This document shows, in pieces, positions 12,318 to 26,000 of a stretch of 64,000 nucleotides of DNA. The stretch lies in contig CAIIXF020000004.1 of the NCBI GenBank assembly GCA_903813345.2, positions 4,855,525 to 4,919,524 of the forward strand, in the 5' to 3' direction. Position 1 is the stretch's first letter; the number at the start of each line of letters is the position of its first letter. The DNA is from Owenia fusiformis. Its lineage: Eukaryota > Annelida > Polychaeta > Sabellida > Oweniidae. Below the pieces are notes generated by a model. The model searched no databases. It was not told where the DNA came from and was given only the letters and a program-made list of their open reading frames with translations. Both the position numbers and the translations under genes were made by a program.

Positions 12318-12634
12318 GTGTTGTTACATGCGTTGACAAATAACTTGTGTTGTGACATGCGTTGACAAATAGCTTGTGTTGTGACATGCGTTGACAAAAA
12401 ACTTGTGTTGTGACATGCGTTGAGAAATAGCTTGTGTTGTGACATACGCTGACAAATAGCTTGTGTTGTGACATACGTTGACAAAAAGCTTGTGTTTAGA
12501 CATGCGTTGACACAAAGCTTGTGTTGTGACATGCGTTGACAAAACGCTTGTGTTGCGACATGCGTTGACAAAAAGCTTGTGTTGTAACATGGGTTGACAA
12601 AAAGCTTGTGTTTTGACATGCGTTGACAGATATG
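12318..12634 (+). repeat. Minisatellite, 29-bp unit, about 11 copies
   Basis: Consensus gtgttgtgacatgcgttgac followed by aaatagctt, repeated head to tail with few substitutions. Copies start every 29 bp from 12318 to 12608. Because 29 is not a multiple of three and the unit has no stop on the minus strand, all three minus frames stay open across it. The apparent proteins there are artefacts. Confidence 0.95.
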
Positions 12635-13813
12635 TCATATTGAAGGGAACACCGCCATTATTTGCCTTAAATTTATTGCACACCATTACTCCATCATAGT
12701 TAGTCAACGGGACTATAACCTTTTTTATGTTTTGTGGTGCCACTATGACTAAGTAAAAGTATTGGTTTCTCACTTAAATCAAGATCATTCTAGTACCAAT
12801 ATGTACCTTGGATGTTTGTGCATTTAGAAATGGCAACGTCTACCCAATGAGTGTACATTATATCAACGTAATGTATGACACATACACACACACAACATTG
12901 CTCGTAAAACCATTTACAAAAGTGTTCTAGCAGAGACGCTAATTATCTTCTTGACTATAAATTTTATTTGAAGATACATTGTCTTAATAGCAGGTAAATG
13001 TGTATATATATATAGAACACGGAGCTGGCAATTGCAATATCGAAAAGATTATGTATTAAAGTTTATACATGTTAGTACATGTCACGTACGCCGGTGTTCT
13101 ATATCCCTAATGTCTGCAAAGGGGATCAAATTGGCCCATTTTGATAGTATTTCTTGCAGTTTCTGTGCCTCGGTTATTTGTCTACCTTGCACCACAGATA
13201 TTAGACACATTTTTGCATGACAATCAAGGTGATTCGGGTAAGGGGGGGGATGTTCATAGTCGGAAGTCGATGCCAATTAAAATGAAATTCATAAAATATT
13301 GTTACCTTGTTTCTGAGGATGTAGGAAATGCAAAGTTATCAGTATTGCTCTGTTTGATGAATAATCATTTAGCACATTGAATTTCCTTTCCAACATGCTT
13401 TCATGAAAATGAATATCGTGTAAATCTTTACAGGTAAAATACTGATACGATCCTTCTGAATTATCTTCTTTTATTCTAACCTGATGGACCCTGAAAATAT
13501 GTGTGCACTGAAAGTAAGAAGCACTTGTTTAGAAGAGATATTGTGCTACTTTCGTACTATACTGTAACAGAAGAGAAATGGTCTGCCAAGGATCCCTGTG
13601 ATAAGAAAAAAACATAGAGGGTGTTAAGCAATTGCAGGTGGTGTGACACTTGCTCAAGCTAATAACTTCTTGTAATAACGGTTGTAACTTGAAGTCGAAT
13701 GAAGGAAGTAATTTGTCTACAAATATAACAAAAAGTGATAGATAGTAATAAGCAGTATAGCACCTTTCACATCAACCTTGCATATATAATTTAACAATGA
13801 TTTCTTAATTAAG
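12635..13813. other. Sequence upstream of the first visible P450 exon
   Basis: Probably intron, because the exon at 13814 begins in phase 1. No upstream P450 exon (Pro-rich hinge, signal anchor) was recognised here. A 64-aa minus-strand frame at 13082-13276 is unassigned. Confidence 0.4.
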
Positions 13814-14076
13814 GTCGAGCAAATGACACCTTCAGAGTTAAAACACTGGTTCAAGACGACGATGTCCTATTTCAAGACTACACAGAAAAAGTTAAATACA
13901 TGAAGAAACTCATGCTCCAGGGACTCAAGATGTACGGCGAGGTGTGTTCGAATATAGTTAAGATCACACAAAGTGAGATAAACTTGTGTATGGATAAATT
14001 TGCCGCCAAAAACAATAACCCGTTCAATTACGACGACGCTGTTGAAACGATGATCTTGAAGATTGTTGCAGAGGTT
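13814..14076 (+). CDS. P450 visible exon 1
   Basis: Acceptor aattaag before 13814, donor gtaagt at 14077. Begins in phase 1: two bases complete a Gly codon, giving GRAND. It contains the DYTEKVKYMKK and LKMYGE stretches typical of the B'-C helix region of CYP1/CYP17-like proteins. Ends in phase 0. An upstream exon supplying the first codon base is required. Confidence 0.85.
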
Positions 14077-17000
14077 GTAAGTATTTCTAAATGTTTTCAA
14101 TAGATACGAGTATACATTAATAGCTACTATTACACTGGAGAAACAATTAAGGATGTGTTGGGAAAACGTTTATGAATATTTTGCAGCAGTAAATAACATG
14201 TAACCTGCAGCATGTGCATATTGAATGATGATGCAAATTGTAAATTAGTCGTCCGTTATGCAATTTCAAAAATTGATTTGCTCTAACAAATATAGAAACG
14301 TTTTTACCGTATGGAAAATTGATTTAGCGAATATTAATATTCCATCTACTGAATATATTTGAATTTAAGGAATAGAGAAGCAAAAACAATACCTACAGTA
14401 TCTGCTGTTGTTGTCTTGTCTGGTCTGGAATACTTTTAGAGCATTTGTCATTTGATGCGACGTGAAGACCTAGGTATCTCTGTCATCAGGTATACTGACA
14501 TTATTATGTCTTCATTCGTACTTTGTGTAACATGTATTTTAGATAGGCGGGGTTCAACTAACTGACGACCACCCTCATATCAAAGGCCTTGCCGAGATGA
14601 CATATAAAGCTGGAAGAGCACTGTCAGCAGGCAATGGCGAAGAACTAGACATATTTCCATGGCTACGGTTTTTCGGAAATCAGAATTATAAACTACTGAA
14701 GGAGTCATGTAGACTAAAAGCTACTGTAATTGGGGAAATGCGGACAGAATGTGAGGTATATTTAGATTGATATTGGTGATAGTTAATGTGCTACTATATG
14801 TTCATTATACGTATAACACTTCTGAATTTCTTTGCTTACGACTGCATACATAATTCCAATGTATTTGTTATTTATTTATAATGGTTATTACGATTAAGTT
14901 ACCTTACATACTTTGTATTGTATTCTTTAATACATTAGAGTCTTGTCATACGCTTAGTGAATAGTACAATAACGTCATTTCTGCGGGCAATAAAGTGAAA
15001 TATTGGACCGAGGGCAAGGTCCAATATTTCAATATATTGCCCGCAGAAATGACGTTATTAGTATTATTACCACCGTTAATGACCAGGACTGAAATAGGAA
15101 GAAAATCTTAGCACTGAACGATATCTAATTTCCCGGGGAAATGAATGAATGCCTTCTAAACTAGCACTAGAACCCCTATTTTGCCTACATTCGTTTAAAT
15201 CGATGGTAACCTGGTGTTATTGCCCGACTAGTTTTATTTATTTCTGTACAATGACAATTAAAAAAAAATAATAATAAATCAATAAATGAAATAAACCTCA
15301 CATTCCTCGATACATTGCGTATTACACTACTTACCATGCATCACTCCTTCACCATACAGTACACTCTTAATCATAGTTTACTTTCTTAACCATACATTAC
15401 ATTCTTTGTCATAATTTGCATTCTTTATGGTACATTACATTATTTTCACACATAGTATTCTTTACCAAAACTAACATTTTCATCATACATTACATCATCT
15501 ACTATTCGTCACATTCCTTAATGCATACATTATATATCATACATATTACATTATATGTACGTTATGTGATAAAAATGTAAAAGACACCATCCAACATAGA
15601 CTTTTTGTTTGCCCTTTCTTTGGTAATGATAGAAATACTTTTTATAAAAATGTTATTGAAAAATGTAATCCAGCACTATCGTCGGGTCTTCTATCAGCCA
15701 GTGTGCAAATTAAAACATGTTGGGCCTTAGGTGAGGACATTTTTACATTGTGGGGACAAGAAGAAGCTTTTAAGTTCGATAAATGTGTAAAGGGTCTTTT
15801 AAAATGTGTATATAAACCCCAGACCCAATAACATGTTTTAGTTTCTTATATATAATGCCTGTAAACTGATATATGCTTTTAAATATTTTGCCTATGTCTG
15901 GAAGAACCATTTGTGTTCCGCTGTAATAAAAGCGTTTCCAATAAATAAATAAAAAAATATATATATATTATCGTTTATCAAGGCTTTCATTCTCTACCAT
16001 TGATTTTGTTTATTCTTTATCATACATTACATTCATGCCCATACAGTGCATTCTTTGACATTTATTGCATTTGTAAGTACTGTCATGCATTACATTCTTA
16101 GTAATACATTACGTCCTTCATAAGAATTAATTAACTATAATATAAAGATCGTATTGTTTAACTCGGTGAATATTTCATTTCGGATTGTTGCAGAAATCAC
16201 TTGAATCCAACCACAGCGTCATGGGAGTGTTCATAAAAGCCCAGAGGGACCCCTTAACACCACACCAAATATCAGATTCTAACATTATTGAGGTGTCAGG
16301 GGATCTCATTAGTGCAGGATTAACCACAACAAAGGGCACGATCTCTGGTTTCTTTCTTCTATTAATGAACCATCCAGATATTCAAATAAAACTTCAAGAA
16401 GAAGTTGACAAAGTAGTTGGCAAAGACCGGAATCCAAGTGTTGACGATAAACATGACATGCCCTACCTTCAAGCGACGCTTATTGAAGTGTTACGTTATT
16501 TGTCCCATGCACCAATTGCCGTCCCCCATAAAACAATGGTAGACACAAGCGTTGCAGGATACCATATCCCAAAGGGAATACAGGTACTATGTCTTATTTA
16601 ATTTTTCTAATTACAAATGAGATTAATGGTAAGGAAGACGACACATTTTAAAAAATGTTGAATATCGAGTGTCTATTTTTATATAAATTCACCTACAGCC
16701 ACGGTTACATTGCTTAATCTCATATCTGTAATAGATGTTGACACTTGGTTAGAATGTAACAAATAAGAATACAATTAATGCTTATAATTACTTTTAAGGT
16801 TTGGACGAACATATTTGCGATGCACCACGATCCCTCATTGTTTCCCAATCCTTGGCAGTTTAACCCAGAACGCTGGTTGGATGATGACGGTAAACTTGTA
16901 TCTTTAGAGGAACGAAACAAGTCAGTAATCCCCTTATCATGAATTAAATATTAATCTTAATTTTAATCCTATGAGCCTATTTTAGTAAAAGAGCACGAAA

Positions 17001-20000
17001 GGTATGGCAAGCCATTTTCAAAGGGCTATATCTTTAGTTCGAAGAATAAGTTAACCACAAAATCAAATGGTTCTGTTAGATCCATGTCTTATCTTCAATA
17101 AATGACATAAGGATGATAATCAAGTTGGTTGAATTATCTCTTAAGCTGTCCCTAATCCACCCATCCTCACCAATTTTCCCTAATTCAGATGCAATTTTCA
17201 CCAAAAGTGCAGGCCTTTTTAATAATTTTTAGTGCAAAGTTGTATTGAACTTTAAGACATGATTTAAACTGTAAAGTGGAAAAGTTAATTGTAAACCTAC
17301 TTTTTGATATTTTTTTCGTGATTTTTTCGTATTTTTTTCTGATATTTTAAAGTGCTTCATACTAATATTATACAATTACAAAATAGAGGGCAGCTAAGTG
17401 CCATAAATAATTTGTTTGTTACAACACTCAGATAGTGACTTACTCAGCGTTATGGATTATAATCCTGTATTTAACCTTGTATTGTTTGTGTATAAAACAG
17501 TTGTGTCATTCACGTATAGCTATTTATATACTGAATAGTTCTTTGTAATTACATGTGCCTGGTTTTGGCTATTCAACCTAGATTCTTTGTTAGATTTTTT
17601 TTTATAGGTTATTGTTATTTATTTCTATAATATTCAACATAATTATTTACATAGATTGTGAGGGGCCGAGGCTATACATATCATTATTGCCCCCCCCCTC
17701 TAGAAAGTTAAAAACATATAATAAATCACTGGAGTGTGTAGGATTGCAACGGACAGACGGTCGTCCACCAGGTCTTGCCCATGATGATATATATGAGTGT
17801 TAATGAGAGATGATGTGAAATGAGGAGGATGGTCATTCTAAGATGTTATCGATATAATTAGAAGATAGTTGAAGGCATTTTGTATTCAGTTCACTATTTA
17901 AATTTTCATCTCCATAAAGTATGAATTCTATTTTTTGCTTTCTGGTTTTTCCAAAATAGCACATAATATCAAGATTGTCTAACTTTAGGATGTTCTGTAT
18001 GTAATCATTTCTATGTATGGCGGTTAGAGGGCAGTCGAGTAAAAGATGAATCGTATCTTGATTTCGGTGGCCGCAGGGGCAAGAAGGATCTATGATGTTG
18101 TTGAAATTATGTCTAAAAAAGTCACTTTTAAGGGCAAGGTCGCTTCTTATTTTATTAAGTTTAGTTTCAGAAGACCTTTTCAAATTAAGATTTTTTGTTA
18201 AAATATTCTTTTTATGAAATGTATATTTCTTATTATAGTTTTTCTTGAAGATTGCTAGGGTTGGCGATGTTTTTATTTCAGTTGAAAGATTTTTCCAAAT
18301 GGAGATAGGCTTTATGGCTGGTGAATTTAGGTATTTCACAGACGCTCTCACTGGTAAAACATATTCTCTTCTGGAGCGGAGCTCCCTTTCGACACCAGGA
18401 TTGGACAGTTTTTCATATATAGAGACTACATAAGAGGGGTCAAATTTGATCGGACTTTGAACATGTGAATACTTTGTTTTTCTTCTCTTCTCTCCGCTAG
18501 GGTTTTCCAGTTTAAACATTTATATAATTTTTGCTTGCACGTTCCATAAATCACCCCGGAAACTATCAGGGCTGCTCTGTAATGGAGTTTGTCTAGTTGT
18601 TCCAGAGCACCTTGCGACGCCGAACCATAGATTAAAGAGCCGTATTCGATTTTAGAGAGGATGAAAGAAGTGTACATTGTTTCAAGATGTTTTGAGTTTA
18701 CTCTCATTTTCAATGCTGATAGGGGATTTAGTAGTTTGTCAATTTTTGCTCGGACTTCGTTTATATGAGTTTTAAAGTTTAAGTTTTTATCAAGAGTTAC
18801 GCCTAAATGTTTATGTGAATCGACTCGGTCAATTGAATTGTTATTAAGTGTCAAAATTGGATATGGCCTTTCAAAGACGGTTTCTTTACAAAATATTATT
18901 TCTTTTGATTTTGAAGGCTTGAAGTTCATTTTCCAAGTTTGTGACCATTTAAAAATATTGTCAAGATCTTTTTGGAGGATTTCGTGAGTGTTCTGAATTT
19001 GATGATCTCTAGGTACAGGTAAGTAAATGGAGGTGTCGTCTGCATAGATGTAAGATGTTGAGTCAATTACTTCCGGTAAATCATTTATGTATAATAAGAA
19101 AAGGATCGGCCCAATTTGGCTCCCTTGAGGCACCCCGCTGTTTATGTAATTGTCTTCTGATAAATTTGATAAGATTCCGTTTACTCTAGTTTGAACTTTT
19201 CGATTTTTAAGATATGAGCTTATGGGATTCAAAGTGTCCGCACCAAAACCATATGATTTTAGTTTATGAGTCAAAAGGGCATGCGGGACTTTGTCGAAGG
19301 CAGATTCTACGTCAAGGAAAATTCCTCTGACGTCACAGTTGCGGTCAAAAGATTCATTAATAAAATTCGTTATTGCTGTAAGTTGGAAGTCGGTGCTGTG
19401 ACCGGGTAAAAAACCAGATTGGTTATTATAAAGTAAATTGTTTTCAAGGAGATGGGTCAAAATTCGATTTTGGATGACTTTCTCAAATACTTTGGATATT
19501 GTATTTAATAAAGCAACTGGACGGTAATTTGCTTTATCTGAACGTACTCCTTTATTTTTGAAAATAGGACATATAGTGGCGAGTTTCTTTGTTAGATTCA
19601 TTGTTATATTAGGGCAGGCTTAAATGAATAAGTGTGAAAATAAAATGAATTACAGGGTGAGGCAAAAATGTCATCCAAAGAAATGTTATTAACTCATTCA
19701 TCCAGTATTAGTTGAAATCATATTTAGTTAATTTTACCATGTAAAATCTTTTTGCATTTTACCATGTTTCATGGGTCCATTCCTCAAGGTCACAATTCTA
19801 TGGCCATTTTACAAATTTCAGCCTCGTCCCTTCAGGCAGACCTGCACTGGTCGGTTGAGGTTGTAAGTTCATGGTCACAGAAATTGTTCTCCTACTTGTT
19901 GTAGGGGTTGACATTATCTCAGAGATAGCTCGTAGTCATGAGATGAGGCTGGCATTTTGGACCATGTTTCGTTTTATAGCCATAAAATCCCGACTATTGG

Positions 20001-23000
20001 GGCAGGGCCAATTAAACTTAGTAAAATGAAAGAACATTAAACAAGGTTTTATTATGCGAAATAACATTTTAACAGATGCGGAATTAGTTTGGGCTACATT
20101 TTTGGCTCACTCGGTATTAGACTACACTTTGATAGTATTTATGATGTCATATGTTGGGTAAAAGGCGATGATTTAACCTACTGTTGATGGCAAATTCATT
20201 TTAATATGAATGAAATAGTGGCAGGTACTATTTATATTTAATGAGCCATAAAATAGTAGGTTGATCTGGCAGTTGTTAGTTGAATTCGCTATTACTACTT
20301 GTAATGGGGTTTCAAAGCCCTTGGTCACCTATGTAGTTTCTTCATCCTAGGTCAAATCGACTCAAGAATGGTGTTATATTAGATGCAGCATTTATTGATT
20401 TCTGGAATCACAGCACCCCTAAGCGTAATCATAATTCCGTCGATTGACCTACAGCATAGGCCTAGGGAAAAGTAGTAGGAAGGAAGTTTACTCTTTACTA
20501 CTTTTACATAGACCTATGGCCTAAAGATAAGTTTGGGATCCCTTATTAAAACCAAAACCTCATTGAACCCAAAAGCATTTTTATGTGCCTATATAACCTA
20601 TAATGAGACCCCCTTTAGTGAATAACAACCAGGTAGTCATCTAAGGTATAACATTAACAACATGTTCAGTTTGTAATTTTATAGAAGGTCACTGAATCCT
20701 CTAATCGTTCATTCAGTTACGGATAAACTATGAGTACTGGGTTTTATGAGAAATAATAGCAGAGGGGCTTGGCCTGAGGCTATTAGTTCTCATATGACCC
20801 ATTTCGATTAGTTTATCTAGCTTAAACTCCACACTGATTCTTATGAAGGGTAACTGACCCATGATCCAAGTTTAGAAATATTCTTTTGTATTAACTATGT
20901 GGTAAATGTGTAGAGAAGTGGGTTGGTTTGATTGGTTCTGCTTCAATGCACTGCATGTATCAGGCAAGGTACATTGAAAATTGTATTTATTTTGTGTTTA
21001 CAATTCAACTATTGAGTGATTGAAAATGGTTTAATAAGAACAGCTTCGGTGCACTGCATGTGACAGTCAAGGTGTAAATATTGAGCCAAACACTGTCAAT
21101 CATATTTTGTGCCACACTGGTTTTAGATAGCTACAGTGTCCATTCTTCAAAAACAATACAACAAGAATGCACTCCTCTTTCTTACTACTGTACATTCATA
21201 TTCTTTAAGGTGAAAACGGTCTTAAATTGACCAATGTTTCAAAAATTCAAATCTGACTTTAAATTTTACAATTGACCTTCAATGACCTTCTCAAAGTAAA
21301 GAGGGTCTAAAAGGTATTTTTCAACTTGCTTCGAATTGACCGAATTTTCAAAATAACCTACAAGTTCTCAAAAGTCAAATCTGACTTTTGAATTGACATT
21401 TGACCTCTCAAGTTCAAAAAGTTCAAAAGGCATTTTTCAACTTGCAGCTTCATATAATCATTTTCTTTTCAAGATTTGACTTGAACTACACGGTGATGAC
21501 ATTTTGTAATGGCAATGCCTTGTTCTACATGTTGTTATTTCATGATTTCTTTACGAAGTATTGGCTTCGTACCTCATACCCATGTACGTGGGTGGTGATG
21601 CAGTTTTTGAAGGGTTCACTTTTTAAAGTTTTAAAAGATTATTCAATTTTAATGCTATATGAGGTATAAATACATTCATAGTATCCATAGATGTGATCTT
21701 CGTCTAGTGAAAGATAGATAGATACAGAGTCATAAAATAAAGCCAGAATTGTTAATTTTTTGTTTTTCATTGATTGTCAAAATAGCGCCATTCAAAGGAC
21801 TTTTCAATAGAGAAAATTCCATTCTAAATAAGTTTTAAATATGTCAGGGTATCATTTTATTTAATCACAGCATGATTAAAGATAATTGTAGTCTCAGGAA
21901 TCGTAAATTCACGTTTTAGTGTAGATTGGTTCTATAGTGAACGAGCATTTCAATTAGGCAATTTTTATCGAAATAGCAAAGGTAAACAATTTTGCAATTC
22001 TGGCCTTATTTATGACTAGAAAAATGTTGGATCTATAATACATACACGTAGGTCTACAAGTGCATTAATGCACCTACAATTCATATGATCAGAATAATCT
22101 GAAACGTTAGAATTGAACTCTTCAAAGAATGTATCATGCCCCAAGTACACCGGCACGTGGGTACAAGGTATAAGGTTTTTCATACAGAGCCCGAAGTATT
22201 GACTGAGAATATAGAGTGATCGAATACGTGACAATATCATAATTACACAAGGCCATAATTACACTAGGCCATATACATATTGTCAAAGGGTAAAACCCAA
22301 CGCATTAAACTGTTTATTCCATAAAAATTCCAAATAGCAAAAACAATCCAATAAAAGGACAATGTGCAATTATTGGCAAATATCCTTATGGTCAAAATGA
22401 ATCATTCGTAGGTGTAACATGAAGAGTAAAATGTCATATAATACTTTGGAAAATATTAAAGCGCTCGGACACACATAAGCTGAGATAGGGATCATTTCGT
22501 TCAGTAAGGTTGTATTGACTTACATGGGGCTGTGCACCATTGACTTAACATGAGGATATCAGCAGATCCAAATAGAGGCCATTGGTTTCCATTGATTATC
22601 ACAGAAATACCAAAAATACAATTAATATTTTCACAATACGACACAAATGGTTTTTCTCATCAAATGTGCAAATATGAAGTTTGCAATCGATTCAGGTCAT
22701 ACTTAAAATTAAAAGATTGTACATTTTTTCATCATTTTTTCCCATACAAAATGGCTATAGAAAAATGCTCCAAAAACAACTTTTACACTTATCAAATATC
22801 ATACAAGTTTGTAAAACCAAAGATTATACTATTATATTTCATTATGTAGTAACATATTTGGATAAGATGCAGGGATGCGTAGGATGTAAATGGATTTTGA
22901 CAGACACAAAAATACTTCCTGGTTTGGAATCTATGCCTCTACACTTCATGATTGAATTATGACCCTAATAAGTGGCCTATACATCAATACAGTGCTGACT

Positions 23001-26000
23001 ATAGGTCAACAAGATACTAGTGTGCATATAAATGTAATAATTGAAGCAGAATACTCATTTTGAAAAATCAGATGAATTATTTTTTTCCCATGGGGAGATC
23101 CCAATGGAGGGTGTATAAGGTCCTTTGAAATGAACAAAAAATGCAACAAATGTTTGGCCAAACCATTGGAGAAAATTATTATTTGCATGTACTCTGTATA
23201 CAGTGGTACCTGTATCAATACCTACTACATATAACACTATTCGAAAGATCATTTACAGCAAACTCCTTTACATAAGGCACTTTCGAAACCCCCAATATGA
23301 TTGATGATAAAGAAAGATACACATGGGAAGAGTGAATTCAAATAAGATGGTATTGAATCATGTTTGTTGAAACATCGCAAATGTGTAATATTTCAAATAT
23401 TCATTTACACTATACAATTCAAATATATAAACAAGTATTTCCTCTTATGTGTTTTACTAGGTGTTAAACATATTTATGTTTTACTGTACATACTTTACAC
23501 GACCCAGTCATGTTGACATATCCATGCTCATTTCTATAATACGCAATTATGCAACAATGAATACACAGAGTATCTAGCACTCACCCATGTAGAATATATC
23601 ATGCCATCTATGGAACATATATAACTCTATCTATAAACATCATTGCATAAAATAGGGTACATCTAAATGTCGCTCTAAGTGACATCTTTTCATACACTTC
23701 ACACTAAGGTCATGGCCTATGAGGTAAAAATGGCAAATGGATTATCAGATAATGCTTATCTCATTTAGATCATTTTTTTTCTTTTTGGAAATCAATCATG
23801 TGACATAGCTCAATGTTTTCGTGCATTAATCTCATTAAAAAATTGCTACTTTTAGGTAAAAAATTCGGCCTAAAAAAAGTTATTGTTTTTGGATTATCCT
23901 AATCCCAAAGTAATCAAGTTTTCCTTTTTAGAGGTAGATCACTCTTTACAATAAATTGTAATTTTGCCATAAAAGCTGAAATAAAATGCTGCATTTTTGG
24001 TGAAAATTGCGTCCGAATTAATCCGGGAAAATTGGTGAAGATGGTTGGATTAGGAACAGCTTAAGAGATAATCCATTCAACTTGATTATTATCCTACTGT
24101 CATTTATTGAAGACAAGACATGGATCTAACAGAACCATTTGTTTTTGTGGTTAAAGTATTCTTAGAATTAAAGATATAGCCCTTTGAAAATGGCTTGCCA
24201 TATCTTACATGCTCCTTTCCGGATAATTTATTATAGACCCTGCCACAAGCTCCTCATAAAACATTGAACTATCAAAAGTTCATAATCAACCATCATGGCA
24301 CTATGACATTGATAGAATAATGGCATATGTTCAACCACAAGATACAAATTACATGAATAGCAAACCGCTTGATATTAAGAAAATCCTTGAAAACGATATA
24401 TCAAATATTGGGAGAAAACTGTCAATGATAATAAAGGGAAATTAGAATTTTTGAATAATATCAAACAACGATGGGGAAAAGAACCATATTTGGATTTAAT
24501 AAAGAACGCTGAACATAGGAAGTCTGTGACGCGATTAAGAATAAGTGCACACAAAACAGAAATAGAGCGAGGAAGATATACAATTGTCAATGAAAGTCTT
24601 CAAAACACATTTAAAGACTGTGATCCTATTTTCTTTACTTTATTGCCTATATTTACTGTTATTGAAAATTGTATATTGGATGTACGTTTGGCCCTTAAAG
24701 GGCATCAGTACTAATAAAATCCTATTATTAGGAGGCCCTTCAAGGGGCCTCCTATCATTTTTGTAGTTATTCTTCTTTATTTATTTATTTATTATTCTTT
24801 TTAGCATTTTTTCTCCAATTTCCAGCTAGCTTTGACTTATTTCATATATAGTCCTATTAGGGACCTGGGCTGGACTTGTCGGGAAATTAGTTCATATCTA
24901 GGTCAAGGTCAAAGGTCAGAATCTAGGTCAAATCTAAGTTTTTTCAAGTTTCTCAAATCCTGACACTACACTTCAATATTTTTGGCTGAATTTTTGCATA
25001 CAGATAGAGATTAGTATTTTATCAGTCTTAATTTTTGCCGTCTAGAAAAATTTTGCCTAGAATTTGAGATATTGAAGGTCAAAAAAAGGTCAAAAAGGTC
25101 TTTTTTCAACTTGCTTCAAATTGACCAATTTGTTTTTTAAAACTCATCTACAAATTCCCAGGATTCCAAATCTGACCTTATTTTTGACCTCTGGTTGACC
25201 TTCAGTGACCTCCGGAAGGTCAAAAAAGTAGATTATTCAAATCGATTTTCTGGATTCAAATCTAGGTGTAATCCATCACAAAAGACCTCCTGAGATCCAA
25301 AAAAGTAAAATTTGCAAGGTCAAAGGTCAAGGTCATCAAACGAAATCACAAACTGTGTTTTCTAAGTTTCTCAAAATTGGAGACTACAAATCAATTTTTT
25401 GCTGAAAGTCAGAATATGTATTCCTCTAAAGGTTCTACACATATTAGCAATTGACAATTTATTAAAATGTTGCTCCAGTTTTGAGATATTAGAACTCAAA
25501 AACTGAAAAAATGTCAAATTTCGAATTTTTTACCGATGTTGAGATATCTGACGTCAAAAATCGGCAAAAATCGGTCATTTTTCAACTTGCTTCAAATGAA
25601 CCAGATTTTTTTTTAAAATCATCTACAAGATCTCAGGAACTCAAATATGTCCTTACTTTTGACCTCCGACCTTCGGTGACCTTCGAAAGGTAAAAAAAGT
25701 TGTTTTTTCAAATTGATTTTCTGGATTCAAATTTAGGTATATTTGATCACAAAGGACCCACTGAGGTCTAAAAAAGGTCAAGGTCATCAAACTAAATCCC
25801 AAACTGTGTTTTCTAAGTTTCAAATCAATATTTTTTCATGAAAGTCAGGATATATATTCCTCTATAGGTTCTACACATATTAGCTATTGACTATTTATTA
25901 AAATTGTGTACTGGTTTTGAGATATTGGAACTCAAAAACTGAAAAAAGGTCAAATTTTGAAACTTTTCAAGACTAAATTTCAACTTGCTTCAAATTGACC

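Larger units (their letters stand above)
17595..19620 (-). mobile_element. Jockey/CR1-type LINE, 5' truncated, antisense in the P450 intron
   Basis: The minus strand encodes reverse transcriptase followed by the C-terminal region, then a short 3' UTR and an A-rich tail against 17595-17602 (T run on the plus strand). The endonuclease domain and 5' part are missing, as is usual for target-primed insertions. The two frames at 18426-19601 and 17833-18519 are parts of one ORF broken by a frameshift. No target-site duplication could be fixed. Confidence 0.8.

Noticed and set aside
12277-12773. Three overlapping minus-strand open frames of 65, 107 and 149 residues
   Set aside because: They are translations of the 29-bp minisatellite in three frames; no domain and no splice context.
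13082-13276. 64-residue minus-strand frame with an amphipathic look (ITEAQKLQEILSKWANLI)
   Set aside because: It reads somewhat protein-like, but no family or splice sites could be recognised and there is no supporting neighbour.
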